A stretch of 64,000 bases of DNA from CAYGVT01 sp964353355 (GTDB taxonomy: Archaea; Thermoplasmatota; DTKX01; GCA-020343715): assembly GCA_964353355.1 (NCBI GenBank), contig CAYGVT010000023.1:1-64000 (forward strand), written 5' to 3'. Positions 20,501 through 28,809 of the stretch are shown one piece after another (positions within the stretch are counted from its first letter, which is position 1; each line of letters opens with the position of its first letter). The position numbers and the translations under genes are program-made. Below the pieces are notes generated by a model, which did not search any database, was not told the origin of the DNA, and saw only the letters and a program-made list of their open reading frames with translations.

Positions 20501-22152
20501 TGCCCGCACACGTAGGGCTCACCCTCCGTGTCGATGGTCATCGAGAAGGGCTGGTCATCGGAGGAGCCGCCGATGTAGGTCGCGTGCAGCAGGGAGGCGC
20601 CGTCGGCGGAGAGCTCGGCGACGTATACGTCGAGGCCGCCGTTGGGCGAGCGGTCGTAGGCGTCCGCGCTCGCGGTGATCCCGCTCTGGGTCTGGCCGGT
20701 CAAGTAGACGTCCCCGCCCGCGGTCACGACCATGCTCTCCGCCGCGTCCATCCCGGCGCCGCCGAGGTGGGTGGCCCACATGAGCTTGTAGTCGCTGGCG
20801 TTGAACTTCGTGAGGAACGCGTCATAGTTGCCGCCGAAGGTCTGCTGGTAGGTCCCGGCGGTCGAGGGAATGCCATCCCATGTCGTCCCTGACAAGTAGA
20901 CGTCGCCCGCGGCGTCCTGTCCCACCCTCCAGCCGCGGTCGCGCCCGCTCCCGCCGAAGTAGGTCGAGAAGACCAGGTCGTCCCCGGCGGCGTTGACCTT
21001 CAGCAGGTAGGCCTCGTGGTCGCCGTTGGCCGTGGGGTCGTTGGCGTTCTTGGTCGGGAAGTCCGTGCTCAGGGTCTCCCCCGCCATGAGGACCTCGCCC
21101 GAGCCCAGGAGGAACATCCCCATCTGCCAGTCATCGCCCGAGCCCCCGATGAAGGTCGAGGAGAGCAGGTCCGAGCCGTCCGGTTTGAGCTTGAGCAGGA
21201 ACGCGTCGGCGTCGCCATTCCATGTGCTGTCGTAGGCACCAGGCATTATCGGGAACCCGGAGCTGGATGTGTAGCCCACCACGTAGACGTTCCCGGCCGA
21301 GTCCACTCTCAGGTCCCTCCCCAACTCATCTTCCGACGAGCCCACGAAGGTCCCGAAATTGAGGCTCGGGTCTATCGTGAGCGGGAGGGTGGGGTCGCGG
21401 CCCCGCACGTGGAACCCGACGCGGTCGCCGTCGAGGGCCGCGAAGCCGCACCCGACGGCATCGCGGCCGGCGCGCCCCTCCTGGAACGCGACGGGGGCCG
21501 AGTCCCTGACCTCGCCCGCAGCGGTCCGGAGCACGAGGTCGCCGGTGAGGGGGTCGACGCACAGGCCATCGACGCCATCGAAGGCGAAGCGCACCGCGTC
21601 GGGGTCGGCGCGGGGCGCGACGAGGATATCGTACTTGAGCCGTCCGCCCATCAGCGTGAACGCTATGTCGATGCCGTCGTAGGGCTCGTAGTAGACGACG
21701 CTCCTGAAGTCGGGAGCCCCATGGACCCAAGACGCCGGGTCGTCCCCGAGCAGGAAGCTGGTGCGGTGTCCCAGCGGACCCGAGCCCGACGGGGCGACGG
21801 ACCGCGCGCCGTCGAAGGACATGGTATAAACCGCGCGCGGGTCGCCAGGCGACGCCCCGCCGACGGAGTAGGTGACGCCCTTGGCATCGAATCGCGCGCA
21901 CATGCCGGAGCCCATGGCGCAGTAGACGGCTCCCCCCTCCTCGGCCGGTCCCGCGACCTCGATGAGATGGGATGTCAGGGAGCCGAGCGCGGCGCCGTCC
22001 AGCGCGGGCAGGGCGGGGGCCGGGGTGTCTCCAGGCACCGCGCCCGTGTCGATGTATGTAAGGCCATCGGGGTCAAGGTGCAATGCCATCGGGGCCCACG
22101 GCGCCATCAAGACAGAGGCCGTGACCAGGAGCAGAGCCCTATAAGTCCACAC
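17590..22152 (-). CDS. Giant surface protein paralogue with SBBP propeller, cadherin-like repeats, TM helix and SHOCT-like tail
   Basis: Predicted secreted surface protein of about 1520 aa, paralogous to the next gene. A short hydrophobic signal region (L-L-L-V-T-A-S-V-L) leads into the same DUF7948-like domain, then seven SBBP repeats (T-Y-[IFL]-G-G...) and four or five cadherin-like repeats (A-V-E-D-x-P, D-x-D-T-P). A TM helix near residue 1285-1310 is followed by about 200 cytoplasmic residues that the paralogue lacks: acidic and Ala/Pro-rich segments, a K-G-H-W-Y-N-S-D-R-T-N-V module, and a terminal SHOCT-like two-helix motif (Q-L-E-N-L-L-L-E-G-R-I-S-E-D-T-Y). GTG 22152 is chosen: GGGGTG is 5 nt upstream and the TATA-predicted start is ~22171; ATG 22182 lies before that point. 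Confidence 0.85.
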   Translation of the reverse strand: MWTYRALLLVTASVLMAPWAPMALHLDPDGLTYIDTGAVPGDTPAPALPALDGAALGSLTSHLIEVAGPAEEGGAVYCAMGSGMCARFDAKGVTYSVGGASPGDPRAVYTMSFDGARSVAPSGSGPLGHRTSFLLGDDPASWVHGAPDFRSVVYYEPYDGIDIAFTLMGGRLKYDILVAPRADPDAVRFAFDGVDGLCVDPLTGDLVLRTAAGEVRDSAPVAFQEGRAGRDAVGCGFAALDGDRVGFHVRGRDPTLPLTIDPSLNFGTFVGSSEDELGRDLRVDSAGNVYVVGYTSSSGFPIMPGAYDSTWNGDADAFLLKLKPDGSDLLSSTFIGGSGDDWQMGMFLLGSGEVLMAGETLSTDFPTKNANDPTANGDHEAYLLKVNAAGDDLVFSTYFGGSGRDRGWRVGQDAAGDVYLSGTTWDGIPSTAGTYQQTFGGNYDAFLTKFNASDYKLMWATHLGGAGMDAAESMVVTAGGDVYLTGQTQSGITASADAYDRSPNGGLDVYVAELSADGASLLHATYIGGSSDDQPFSMTIDTEGEPYVCGHTQSNNFPMLNALDNTLGGSRDIFVCKLDADLTALRYSTYIGGSDEDMAMGIAIDVAGYAHITGRSMSDDYPVTANALYKQWAGDNDAIYAKIAKDGSALLFSTYLGGTQMEQGAAIALRGATGVVICGYTYSPSFPTKTGSYDTSHNGGIDAFVISVSLGLPPAWLALSTLHAVEDVPLNVSFRDNVTDPDTPIDDLSITSTSPFVAAIDKLNVTFTFPNGVLAASVGLSLTDGSMDSLGVVNFTVDPVNDAPQCTIPVEWTAVEDEPRTINLTANIVDHDNDTSELSIDVSDPYATARGLELTVLFPEGMLEHTVHINVTDGLLRTPASMHFTVTPVDDLPTIDPLEPFTAIEDMTSVLNLTPFLHDIDTPVEELRVLVRERNCTVQGQELRFLFRLGGFSVTVPIEVADAHGRAYATLTVTVEERNDPPIVHGVSPKLFVENEQKTIDLGPYIEDEDTPFEQLTLSCDDPHVVRVEGMNLTLLYTRWMPEHTVFFNASDGLLRTEGGFEVQVEEVNDPPVVAGLIGMPSPVLIVMNEDEERWFQLDVTDEESTVFRYGLAAGSWDGVSVFQNGSVRVTAPFKEVGNFTATVSVDDQNGGVATLLLEARVENVNDPPSMLSVTEPANHTIVEEGTNVTFAIGVYDPDAEFGQVLRATWTSNVSGTLRELTTPSSLSFTTDALAVGSHLVTVTVSDGQYAVSAWFDLTVLERYVPPPPPPEEPSFLTGSAGIALAVVVLAIIGVVVAVVVIGRSRRKPREEWVEEAEGEEEAVVVPLAPAVPSSAGGPAGTPARPIAMEGDLARLNVSLSNVVAQLEAQRASEASVAPAAAPAPPVAGPAAPLTEEEEADRERTREVREVMRALTQLPQGLPTSLSGWDIAELARTIVDGEGGELPDGAPVVRIKGHWYNSDRTNVGTFMRESRGPGEAATATTPEEESTKKLTQLENLLLEGRISEDTYRELKHKYEE

Positions 22153-22191
22153 TTGTACACCCCAGACGACTGGCCATGACATTGGCCGAGG

Positions 22192-22203
22192 GTATTATTA
22201 TCC
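22192..22203 (-). promoter_or_regulatory. TATA box of the surface-protein operon
   Basis: GGATAATAATAC on the minus strand. A transcription start near 22171 would serve both coupled giant genes with a ~20-nt leader holding GGGGTG. The rest of the gap up to 22386 shows nothing recognisable. Confidence 0.55.
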
Positions 22204-22386
22204 TTTCTGAGTGCGTTAGGCCTGGAGGCGGGAGCGCGCGAACGTGGAAATCGTCGTTTGGGACGATGGGTCCCAGCCCGATGGAGATGCGACGCCATCC
22301 GCGCGGTCGTCGACCGCTCCCGGCATATCGGGCGGGGCAGGCCAGGGGGGTGGGCGCGGCGCGCCGGGTTGCGAGGGACGGGGGCG

Positions 22387-23622
22387 CTAGAGCTTGTGGA
22401 GCAGGAGCGACGCTACCGCTGCGATGCCCTTGGTGGGGCGCGGCGCCCTGCTTGCGATGAAGGACACGACCGCCTCATGGTGCATGTTGATGTAGGCGCC
22501 GATGAGGATGGTGAGCACCGAGGCGACGACTATGACGGGGTACAGGAAGTCGGATGTGACCCCCGTCGCGTGCCCCTGCCTGGCGATGATGTAGGAGAAC
22601 TCCCCCATCGCCACCATCGCGAGCCCCACCCTGAGAGCGGTCCTCCTGTCCACGCCGAAGATGCGCCCCCCGAGGTACGCGAGGGCCGGCTTCGCGGCGA
22701 CGAACGCCACGGCGATGACCGTGATGGGCAGCCAATGCTCGACGACGACGCTCGGGTCGACCAGCATCCCGATGCTGACGAAGAAGATGGCCGAGAACGC
22801 GTCCTTGACGGGCCACACCTCCTTCTCGAACCGCGCCCTGTCGGGGCACCCGCCCAGGACGGCCCCGGCGACGAAGGCGCCTATCGCCATCGAGAACCCG
22901 ACGAGGTGGGCGAGGAGCGCGAAGCCGAAGCAGAGCCCCAGCGCCGTGAGGAGGTAGACCTCCCGGGACCCTGACGACGAGGCATGTGCCGCCAGCCGGG
23001 GCGCGACCAGGTAGGCGCAGGCGATGAAGAGGCCGACGAAGACCGCGATGTTGGCGAGCGTGATGGCCAGGCCCAGGAGCCTGAGCTCGCCCGTGACGGC
23101 GATGCCGGTCATGGTCGTGAGGAGGAACACCGCCACGAGGTCCTCGATGACGAGGATCCCCGCGACTATCTGGCTTCCCCTCTCGCCCTGGGCGCGCCTC
23201 TCCAGGATGCCCTTGGTCACGACCGCGGTGCTGCTCATGGCGACCATCGCGCCGAGGAAGAGCGAGTCCATCCGGGACCAGCCGAAGGCCAGCCCGGTGG
23301 CGAGGCCGATGACGATCATCCCGGCGATGGCGAACACGCCCGTGAAGGAGGAGACGAGCCCGGTGCTCCGCAGCCTCCCGAGGTTGAAGGTCAGCCCCAC
23401 GGAGAACATGATGACGACGATGGCGAGCTCGGTCGTGACGTCGATGAGCCGCACTTCCCCGATGGCGAGCATCCGTGGCACGTAGGGTCCGATGAGCGCG
23501 CCCGCGATGATGTATCCGATGACCATGGGCTGCCGCGTCCTGCGGAAGAGGACGAGGACGAGCGCGACCGCGGCTATCGTGACGGGGATGTCTACGAGTA
23601 GGGCAGCCTCGGCACCGGCCAT
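22387..23622 (-). CDS. CPA2-family cation/proton antiporter
   Basis: Polytopic membrane protein of 411 aa of the monovalent cation:proton antiporter-2 family (KefB/NapA-like), expected to exchange K+ or Na+ for H+. Eleven to thirteen hydrophobic segments are visible. Family landmarks are G-Y-I-I-A-G-A-L-I-G-P, M-F-S-V-G-L-T-F, S-S-T-A-V-V-T-K, the unwound-helix V-I-E-D-L-V-A-V with the ion-binding acidic pair, and F-F-V-S-I-G-M-L-V. There is no C-terminal TrkA-N/C regulatory domain, so it is the membrane unit alone. ATG 23622 lies ~27 bp from a GATATACC box and fits a leaderless message; a TTG at 23634 also opens the frame. Confidence 0.92.
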   Translation of the reverse strand: MAGAEAALLVDIPVTIAAVALVLVLFRRTRQPMVIGYIIAGALIGPYVPRMLAIGEVRLIDVTTELAIVVIMFSVGLTFNLGRLRSTGLVSSFTGVFAIAGMIVIGLATGLAFGWSRMDSLFLGAMVAMSSTAVVTKGILERRAQGERGSQIVAGILVIEDLVAVFLLTTMTGIAVTGELRLLGLAITLANIAVFVGLFIACAYLVAPRLAAHASSSGSREVYLLTALGLCFGFALLAHLVGFSMAIGAFVAGAVLGGCPDRARFEKEVWPVKDAFSAIFFVSIGMLVDPSVVVEHWLPITVIAVAFVAAKPALAYLGGRIFGVDRRTALRVGLAMVAMGEFSYIIARQGHATGVTSDFLYPVIVVASVLTILIGAYINMHHEAVVSFIASRAPRPTKGIAAVASLLLHKL

Positions 23623-23642
23623 CGCACGGGCCAAGGCCGGTG

Positions 23643-23652
23643 ACGGTATATC
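23643..23652 (-). promoter_or_regulatory. TATA box of the CPA2 antiporter gene
   Basis: GATATACC on the minus strand, centred about 27 bp before ATG 23622, consistent with a leaderless transcript. Confidence 0.55.
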
Positions 23653-23757
23653 ATACTAGCCACCCCATCCTCACCCGTAATTCTCATGGACGGGAGGGAA
23701 TCATCGCCCTTGGGACGGCCCCGTGCGCTGCATGGCCGCGTCCAGCGGTCCATCGCC

Positions 23758-23790
23758 GGCGCGCGCCTGGCGCGCGCCTGGCGCGCGCGG
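23758..23790. repeat. 11-bp GC-only tandem repeat between two transporter genes
   Basis: GCGCGCCTGGC is repeated twice and a third copy is degenerate. It lies downstream of the EamA gene and before the antiporter promoter. No function can be inferred. Confidence 0.45.
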
Positions 23791-23828
23791 GCCATTGTCA
23801 TCGCCCGTGGCCCCTCGCGGCTCCGGCC

Positions 23829-24929
23829 CTATCCGTGCTCGTGCCTGTGGTGCGTGTCCGGCCAGTGCGGGTGGTCGTGGACGACGCGCTCGTGGGAGTG
23901 CTCGTGCGTGTGCGGCTCCGGGGTCCCCGCCGGGTGCTCGTGGCCGTGGTGGAGGTCGCCGTGCACGTGCTCGTGCGCGTGCACCGTGCCCTCGTGCGCG
24001 TGCGCGTGCGAGTGCCGCTCTAGCACGATGAGGGCCGTCCCCGCGGCCATAATCGCGGCGGCGGGCAGCATGGCCCATCCGAGGTGCTCCCGCAGCACCA
24101 CGAGCGACACGCCCGCGCCCACGAAGGGCGCCATGCTGAAGAACGCGCCCGTCCTCGACGCGCCCATCGCGCGCAGGGCGCGCACGAACAGGACCAGGCT
24201 CAGGCCGTAGCTCAGCGCGCCCAGGAGCAGCGCGTAGGCCGTCCCGGTCGCGGACGGCACGCCCCCGCCCGCGACCGCGAGCCCGAGCGCGAGCGAGGCC
24301 GACCCCGCGACGAGGCCCTTGACCATCGATATCTGCACGGGGTCGCGGTCCGAGATGCGGCGCGTGAGGTTGTTGTCCACGCCCCAGCCCACGCCTGCCA
24401 CCACCAGCAGGGCCGGGCCGGCGAGGCTGAAGGACCCCGACCCGGGGTCCCAGCTCAGCAGCACGCCCCCCGCGGTCATGAACGCGAGCGCGGCCCAGAG
24501 GCGGGGCCCGGTGTGCTCGGCGAACACGAGGGCCGCGATGAGGGCCGTGGCCACGCCCTCGAGGTTGAGCAGCAGCGACGCCGTGAAGCCGGTCGTCCTC
24601 TCGAGGCCCGCCATGAGGGCGATTGGCGCGATTATCCCACCGGACACGGTCGCGCCCGCGAGCCACGGGACGTCCGCGCGGCGCAATCGGGCGCCGCTAT
24701 CGCCGGTGCCGCCCCCCGCACCGCCGTCGCGGCGTGCGGGGCGGGCGGCCAGCATCGCCACCCGCACCACGGCCATGCCCGCGAAGGCGCCGAGGTACAG
24801 CACGCCGGCGAGCGCCACCGGGCCCATCTCGCCCACGAGGAGCTTGGCGAGCGGCGGGCTCGCCCCGAACAGCGCCATCGAGGCGAGGATGGTGGCCAGC
24901 GGGCGGGTCGCGCCGGGGGGTCTGCCCAT
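23829..24929 (-). CDS. EamA/DMT-family transporter with a histidine-rich C-terminal tail
   Basis: Integral membrane transporter of the drug/metabolite transporter superfamily: two EamA domains of about five helices each (residues ~10-150 and ~165-300), ending with ...A-A-A-I-M-A-A-G-T-A-L-I-V-L-E-R. The last 61 residues of the 366-aa protein contain 23 histidines in H-x-H and H-H patterns, resembling the metal-binding loops of zinc and nickel transporters and chaperones. EamA proteins usually lack such a tail, so metal sensing or transport is plausible but only inferred. The ATG at 24929 is about 26 bp from an AATAAC box (leaderless). Confidence 0.88.
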   Translation of the reverse strand: MGRPPGATRPLATILASMALFGASPPLAKLLVGEMGPVALAGVLYLGAFAGMAVVRVAMLAARPARRDGGAGGGTGDSGARLRRADVPWLAGATVSGGIIAPIALMAGLERTTGFTASLLLNLEGVATALIAALVFAEHTGPRLWAALAFMTAGGVLLSWDPGSGSFSLAGPALLVVAGVGWGVDNNLTRRISDRDPVQISMVKGLVAGSASLALGLAVAGGGVPSATGTAYALLLGALSYGLSLVLFVRALRAMGASRTGAFFSMAPFVGAGVSLVVLREHLGWAMLPAAAIMAAGTALIVLERHSHAHAHEGTVHAHEHVHGDLHHGHEHPAGTPEPHTHEHSHERVVHDHPHWPDTHHRHEHG

Positions 24930-24950
24930 CGGGGAGCGGCAGCGCTCGCC

Positions 24951-24959
24951 GTGTTATTC
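24951..24959 (-). promoter_or_regulatory. TATA-like box of the EamA transporter gene
   Basis: AGAATAACA on the minus strand with its centre about 26 bp before ATG 24929; the expected start point coincides with the ATG. Confidence 0.5.
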
Positions 24960-24998
24960 TGCCTTTCCCCGCCGCCCCGCGGTGGTGGGGAGCTAGGT

Positions 24999-25006
24999 AG
25001 ATATAA
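24999..25006 (+). promoter_or_regulatory. TATA box of the GT4 gene at 25101
   Basis: AGATATAA precedes the ATG by about 95 bp; transcription near 25029 would leave a leader of ~70 nt. Confidence 0.5.
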
Positions 25007-25100
25007 GTCCGAAGCCCAATCCGAGGCGCCGCCGCCCACTGGGTGGGGGGACCAGCATCCCCAGTGCCCGCAGGGGGCGGAGGCCGGCAGGGTCGAGGTC

Positions 25101-26267
25101 ATGGTCCGGGTCGTGCACATCACGCCGTTCTACCCCCCGCACGTCGGAGGGCTCGAGAACCATGTCCGCGAGCTCACCGATGAGCTCGCGCGGCGCGGTA
25201 TGGCCATCGAAGTCCTCACCTCCTCCATCGGTGATGGCCCGCGGGCCGGACGCGACGCCCTCCCGCCCAGCGTGCGGCTGTGCCGCATGCGCTCGTTCGA
25301 GCTGGGGAACGACGCAATCTTCCCGTCGCTGCTCAGGAGGTGCATCGGGCGTCTGGGCAACACCGACATCCTCCACATCCACGGGCACATGTTCTACAGC
25401 ACGACGGTGGGCTCGTTGGTCAGCTACCTCAGCGATGTCCCCAGCGTGCTCACGTTCCATGGCGACTTCGACAAGCCCACTGCCGTTGGCCGGCTCATCA
25501 AGCGCATCAGGGCTGCGACGCAGGGGGCGTTCATACTGCGCGCGCTCGAACGCGTCATAGCCCTGACCGCGGACGACCGTGACCTGCTCGTCCGGTGGGG
25601 CGTCGAGGCCGAGCGCATCACCATAATCCCCAACGGCATCCCCCTCGGGACCTTCCGTCGCGCCACCGAGGATGCGCGGAGCGACCTCCGGGGGAGGCTC
25701 GGCCTGGAAGCGGGCGCGTCGCCCTTCCTCTTCGTCGGCAGGCTCGTGGACCAGAAGGGGGTGCCATACCTCCTCGACGCCATCCACCTCGTGGCACGCG
25801 AGCACCCTGCGGCCCGGTTCGTCATCGTCGGGGACGGCCCGATGATGGGGCCGTCCATGCGCAGGTGCGCCAAGCTCGGTCTGGAGCGGAGCGTCACGTT
25901 CGCCGGGAGGCTCCCACTCGAGGACCTCGTGACCGCCTACAGCATCGCGACAGCCGTGGTCGCGCCATCGTTGTGGGAGGGGATGCCCCTCGTGGTGATG
26001 GAGGCCAACGCGTGCGGCGCACCGGTCATCGGCTCGGACATACCCGGCATCAGGAGCCTCGTCGATGATGGCAGGACAGGGCTGCTCGTGCCCCCGCGCC
26101 GCCCCGACGAGCTCGCCCGCGCGATCTCCTCGGTCATCGAGGGCCCCGGCAAGGCCCGCCAGATGTCCGCGGCGGCCATCGACAGGGCGCGACGGGAGTT
26201 CGACCTGACGAGGCAGGTCGACCGGACTGTCGAGGTGTACGAGCGGCTCGCGGGCCCGCTGCGGTGA
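25101..26267 (+). CDS. Glycosyltransferase family 4
   Basis: GT-B fold glycosyltransferase of 388 aa. Clear family 4 landmarks: opening H-I-T-P-F-Y-P-P-H-V-G-G-L-E, V-L-T-F-H-G-D-F, the linker I-I-P-N-G-I-P-L, F-V-G-R-L-V-D-Q-K-G with the phosphate-contacting Arg and Lys, G-D-G-P-M-M, and the donor-site P-S-L-W-E-G-M-P-L-V-V-M-E-A-N-A-C-G-A-P-V. The ATG at 25101 begins the first beta strand. It is the first of a rightward group of glycan genes, but about 140 bp separate it from the next, which has its own TATA box. Confidence 0.93.
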   Translation: MVRVVHITPFYPPHVGGLENHVRELTDELARRGMAIEVLTSSIGDGPRAGRDALPPSVRLCRMRSFELGNDAIFPSLLRRCIGRLGNTDILHIHGHMFYSTTVGSLVSYLSDVPSVLTFHGDFDKPTAVGRLIKRIRAATQGAFILRALERVIALTADDRDLLVRWGVEAERITIIPNGIPLGTFRRATEDARSDLRGRLGLEAGASPFLFVGRLVDQKGVPYLLDAIHLVAREHPAARFVIVGDGPMMGPSMRRCAKLGLERSVTFAGRLPLEDLVTAYSIATAVVAPSLWEGMPLVVMEANACGAPVIGSDIPGIRSLVDDGRTGLLVPPRRPDELARAISSVIEGPGKARQMSAAAIDRARREFDLTRQVDRTVEVYERLAGPLR

Positions 26268-26324
26268 GGGGGCGGCACCGTGCCCTGGTGGCCGCGGCGG
26301 GGCCGCGGTGCCCTTGGCCGCAAT

Positions 26325-26333
26325 GTTATTAAT
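26325..26333 (+). promoter_or_regulatory. TATA box of the glycosyltransferase gene at 26411
   Basis: GTTATTAAT in GC-rich surroundings; a start near 26355 would give a ~55-nt leader. Confidence 0.5.
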
Positions 26334-26410
26334 CCAGACGCCGTGTGGCCGTGCCGACATGCCGCGCCATGCGCGGCGTTGGGCACGGTCCGCGAGGGGT
26401 CCGGTCGTCC

Positions 26411-27445
26411 ATGAAGGTCGCAATCCTCTATACCGGGCAGGCGAACGCCAACGCGGTCAGGCCACGCGAGCTCGAGCGGTTCCTCACCGCACGCGGCCAC
26501 GAGGTCCACCTTGTCGACCTCGAGATGTTCCCCTACCGCCGGTTGCTGCGCGTCAAGGAGCCGTTCCAGGTCGCGCTCCGGAGGGCCGGCGTCGGGGGGC
26601 CAGAGGAGCTGCTGCGGCCCATGCGCGAGTGGGCGGACATCATATGGCGCAAGGTGCTGGAGGGCAGGCACTACGAGGCCGTCGTGTGCGAGTCGTTCCC
26701 GCACGCGCTCGTGCTCGCCCACGACATGGGCGCGGTCACGCTGTTCGACTGCCCCACGCCGCCCGTGTGCGAGCTCATGTACTCGGGCGAGCACCCGCCC
26801 GAGACCATCGAGCGGCTGCGCGAGGTCGAGCGCCTCATCTACGGGGCGTGCACCTACGTCACGTTCCACTGGCGGAGCTACGTCGACCACGTGCGCGAGC
26901 ACGTGTACGACGGGCCCAACCTCACCGTCCTCGACTGGGGGTGCCACCCCTCCTCCCGGCGGGCCAGCTTCGCGACCCCGCCCCGCACGGTGTACCTTGG
27001 CTTCCTGGGCGGTTACTGGGTCGACCTTCCACTGCTCTCCTCCCTTGCGCGGTCGGGGGCGACGCACGTCGACGTGTGGGGGTCGCCCGCGCCCGCGGGG
27101 CGGTGGGGACTCGACTACCATGGGTACGCCCCCAACACCGGCGTCCTGGCCCGCTACCAGCTGGGGCTCGTCACCTGCTCGAAGGACCCGCTGCGGTGCG
27201 CGGGCTTCTCGGCCAAGCATCTCGAGTACATCGCCCACGGGCTGCCCGTGCTCGCCCCAAGATGGCGCACGGGGCTCGAGCTCATCCGTGGGACGGTCAC
27301 CTACGACGAGGGGGACTTCCAGGAGGCAGTGGCCGCGCTCTCGGACGAGGGCGAGTGGCGCAGGAGGAGCGACGAGGCCTACCGCCAGGCCAAGGAGCTG
27401 GACTGGGACGTGACGCTCCGCCCCCTCGAGAGGATGCTGCGGTGA
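26411..27445 (+). CDS. GT-B-like glycosyltransferase
   Basis: Predicted glycosyltransferase of 344 aa from the surface-glycan region. It opens with K-V-A-I-L-Y-T-G-Q-A-N-A-N and an N-terminal domain with R-G-H-E-V-H-L-V-D. The C-terminal half carries the family-typical V-Y-L-G-F-L-G-G-Y-W-V-D (linker strand), H-V-D-V-W-G-S-P, and S-A-K-H-L-E-Y-I-A-H-G-L-P-V-L-A-P, which corresponds to the nucleotide-sugar-binding helix. No glycosyltransferase family could be named with confidence. ATG 26411 starts the first beta strand; an upstream in-frame ATG at 26345 lies before the TATA-predicted start and is excluded. Confidence 0.78.
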   Translation: MKVAILYTGQANANAVRPRELERFLTARGHEVHLVDLEMFPYRRLLRVKEPFQVALRRAGVGGPEELLRPMREWADIIWRKVLEGRHYEAVVCESFPHALVLAHDMGAVTLFDCPTPPVCELMYSGEHPPETIERLREVERLIYGACTYVTFHWRSYVDHVREHVYDGPNLTVLDWGCHPSSRRASFATPPRTVYLGFLGGYWVDLPLLSSLARSGATHVDVWGSPAPAGRWGLDYHGYAPNTGVLARYQLGLVTCSKDPLRCAGFSAKHLEYIAHGLPVLAPRWRTGLELIRGTVTYDEGDFQEAVAALSDEGEWRRRSDEAYRQAKELDWDVTLRPLERMLR

Positions 27446-27512
27446 GAGCCGGCGCATGGGCGTGTGGGCCCCCAGCGTTGGTGCCTGCGGCCGGGGGTCA
27501 CCCCGGCCGTAA

Positions 27513-27521
27513 GTATTTTAT
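27513..27521 (+). promoter_or_regulatory. TATA box before the GT2 gene
   Basis: GTATTTTAT within GC-rich flanks; transcription would start near 27543, about 50 nt before the ATG at 27595. It probably drives the overlapping run 27595-30494. Confidence 0.5.
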
Positions 27522-27594
27522 CCCCGCACCAGGGTGTTTCGCCCAGGGCCGGGAAGGGGGCTGCCGCTCCCGAGGTCGCGCCACACAAGGTCGC

Positions 27595-28809
27595 ATGCCA
27601 CGAGGGCGGCATTGGCCTGCGGCACGGCGCGCACCTGCATCGGACCTGGAGCGCCGGGCCCCGGTCCCCGGACGGTGGGGTCAGGGCTTGGGCGCAGGGG
27701 TTGTCGCGGTCATCGTGAACTGGAACGGCTCGAGGAGCACGATCGAGTGCCTGGAATCGCTCCTGCGCGAGGGGCGTCCGGACCTCGGGGTCGTCGTCGT
27801 CGACAACGGCTCGGACGACGGTTCGGTGGATGCGATCAGGCGGTTCTGCACGGATGGGCACGGCGGGGGCCTGCCGTTCGTCGAGCCCTCACCGGGCGGG
27901 CGCGCCGACCCCGTCGACGGGCACGCCATCATCCTGCTCAGGAGCGCCACGAACCTCGGTTACACGGGCGGCAACAACCTTGGCATGAGGTACGCGATGG
28001 AGGCGATGCGGCCCCGCTACGTCCTGCTGCTCAACAACGATGTGGTCGTCGCCCCGGGCTTCATCGAGACGATGCTCGCGTCCGCGGAGGCCGCGACCGG
28101 GGTGGGCATGTGGCAGCCCAAGGTGCTCATGATGCGAAGGCCGGGGACCGTCTCGGGCATCGGCATCGGCATCCGCCCCGACGGGCAGACGTTCATGATC
28201 GGCTACGGGGAGCCCGACGACGGGCGCCATGACATGCCGCGCGAGGTCTTCGCGGTGTACGGGTGCGCGGTGCTCTGCAACGTGCGGATGCTCGAGCAGG
28301 TCGGCCTGTTCGAGGAGGGGTTCTTCGCCTACTACGAGGACGTGGAGCTCTCGTGGAGGGCTTTGCTCCACGGCTGGAGGTGCATGTACGTCCCCACCGC
28401 CAGGGTCCACCACTGGGAGGGCGCGTCCGGAGCGCCATTCAAGGGCGTGCTCAATTTGCGCAACGGCGTCTACTGCTACCTGAAGCACGCGCCCGCGGAC
28501 CTGCTCGTCCGCATGCTGCTGCGCGCCGGTTTCGATGTCGCGAGGTTCATGGTCACCTCGACCGGCGAGGAGAGGCTGACGTGCCTGCGGCTCGCGAGGA
28601 GGTTCGGGCTCTTCGGGAAGGTTCCCGAGATGTTGCGGTGCAGGAGGGCCCTGAAGGTGCGCCGCCTCGAGAGCCTTTCCGAGCTCCGGGGGATGATGGA
28701 GCCGGTGCCCGGGGCGCGTCAGGGCCTCCCCGCGACGAGGCAGACGTCGCTCACCAGCGCGGAAAGCGCCGCAGCCCGGGGGGTGGAGAATGCTCGAGAG
28801 GATGCGTAG
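27595..28809 (+). CDS. Glycosyltransferase family 2 (rhamnosyltransferase-like)
   Basis: GT-A fold glycosyltransferase, up to 404 aa. Motifs: V-I-V-N-W-N-G-S, V-V-D-N-G-S-D-D-G-S, N-L-G-Y-T-G-G-N-N-L-G, L-L-L-N-N-D-V-V-V-A-P (DxD equivalent), and F-A-Y-Y-E-D-V-E-L-S-W-R, then H-H-W-E-G. This set is typical of WbbL-like rhamnosyltransferases, consistent with the nearby dTDP-rhamnose genes. Homology begins about residue 35. The ATG at 27595 follows the TATA-predicted start, but a TTG at 27688, immediately before homology, is equally possible. The 3' end overlaps the CmcI-like gene by 20 bp. Confidence 0.85.
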   Translation: MPRGRHWPAARRAPASDLERRAPVPGRWGQGLGAGVVAVIVNWNGSRSTIECLESLLREGRPDLGVVVVDNGSDDGSVDAIRRFCTDGHGGGLPFVEPSPGGRADPVDGHAIILLRSATNLGYTGGNNLGMRYAMEAMRPRYVLLLNNDVVVAPGFIETMLASAEAATGVGMWQPKVLMMRRPGTVSGIGIGIRPDGQTFMIGYGEPDDGRHDMPREVFAVYGCAVLCNVRMLEQVGLFEEGFFAYYEDVELSWRALLHGWRCMYVPTARVHHWEGASGAPFKGVLNLRNGVYCYLKHAPADLLVRMLLRAGFDVARFMVTSTGEERLTCLRLARRFGLFGKVPEMLRCRRALKVRRLESLSELRGMMEPVPGARQGLPATRQTSLTSAESAAARGVENAREDA

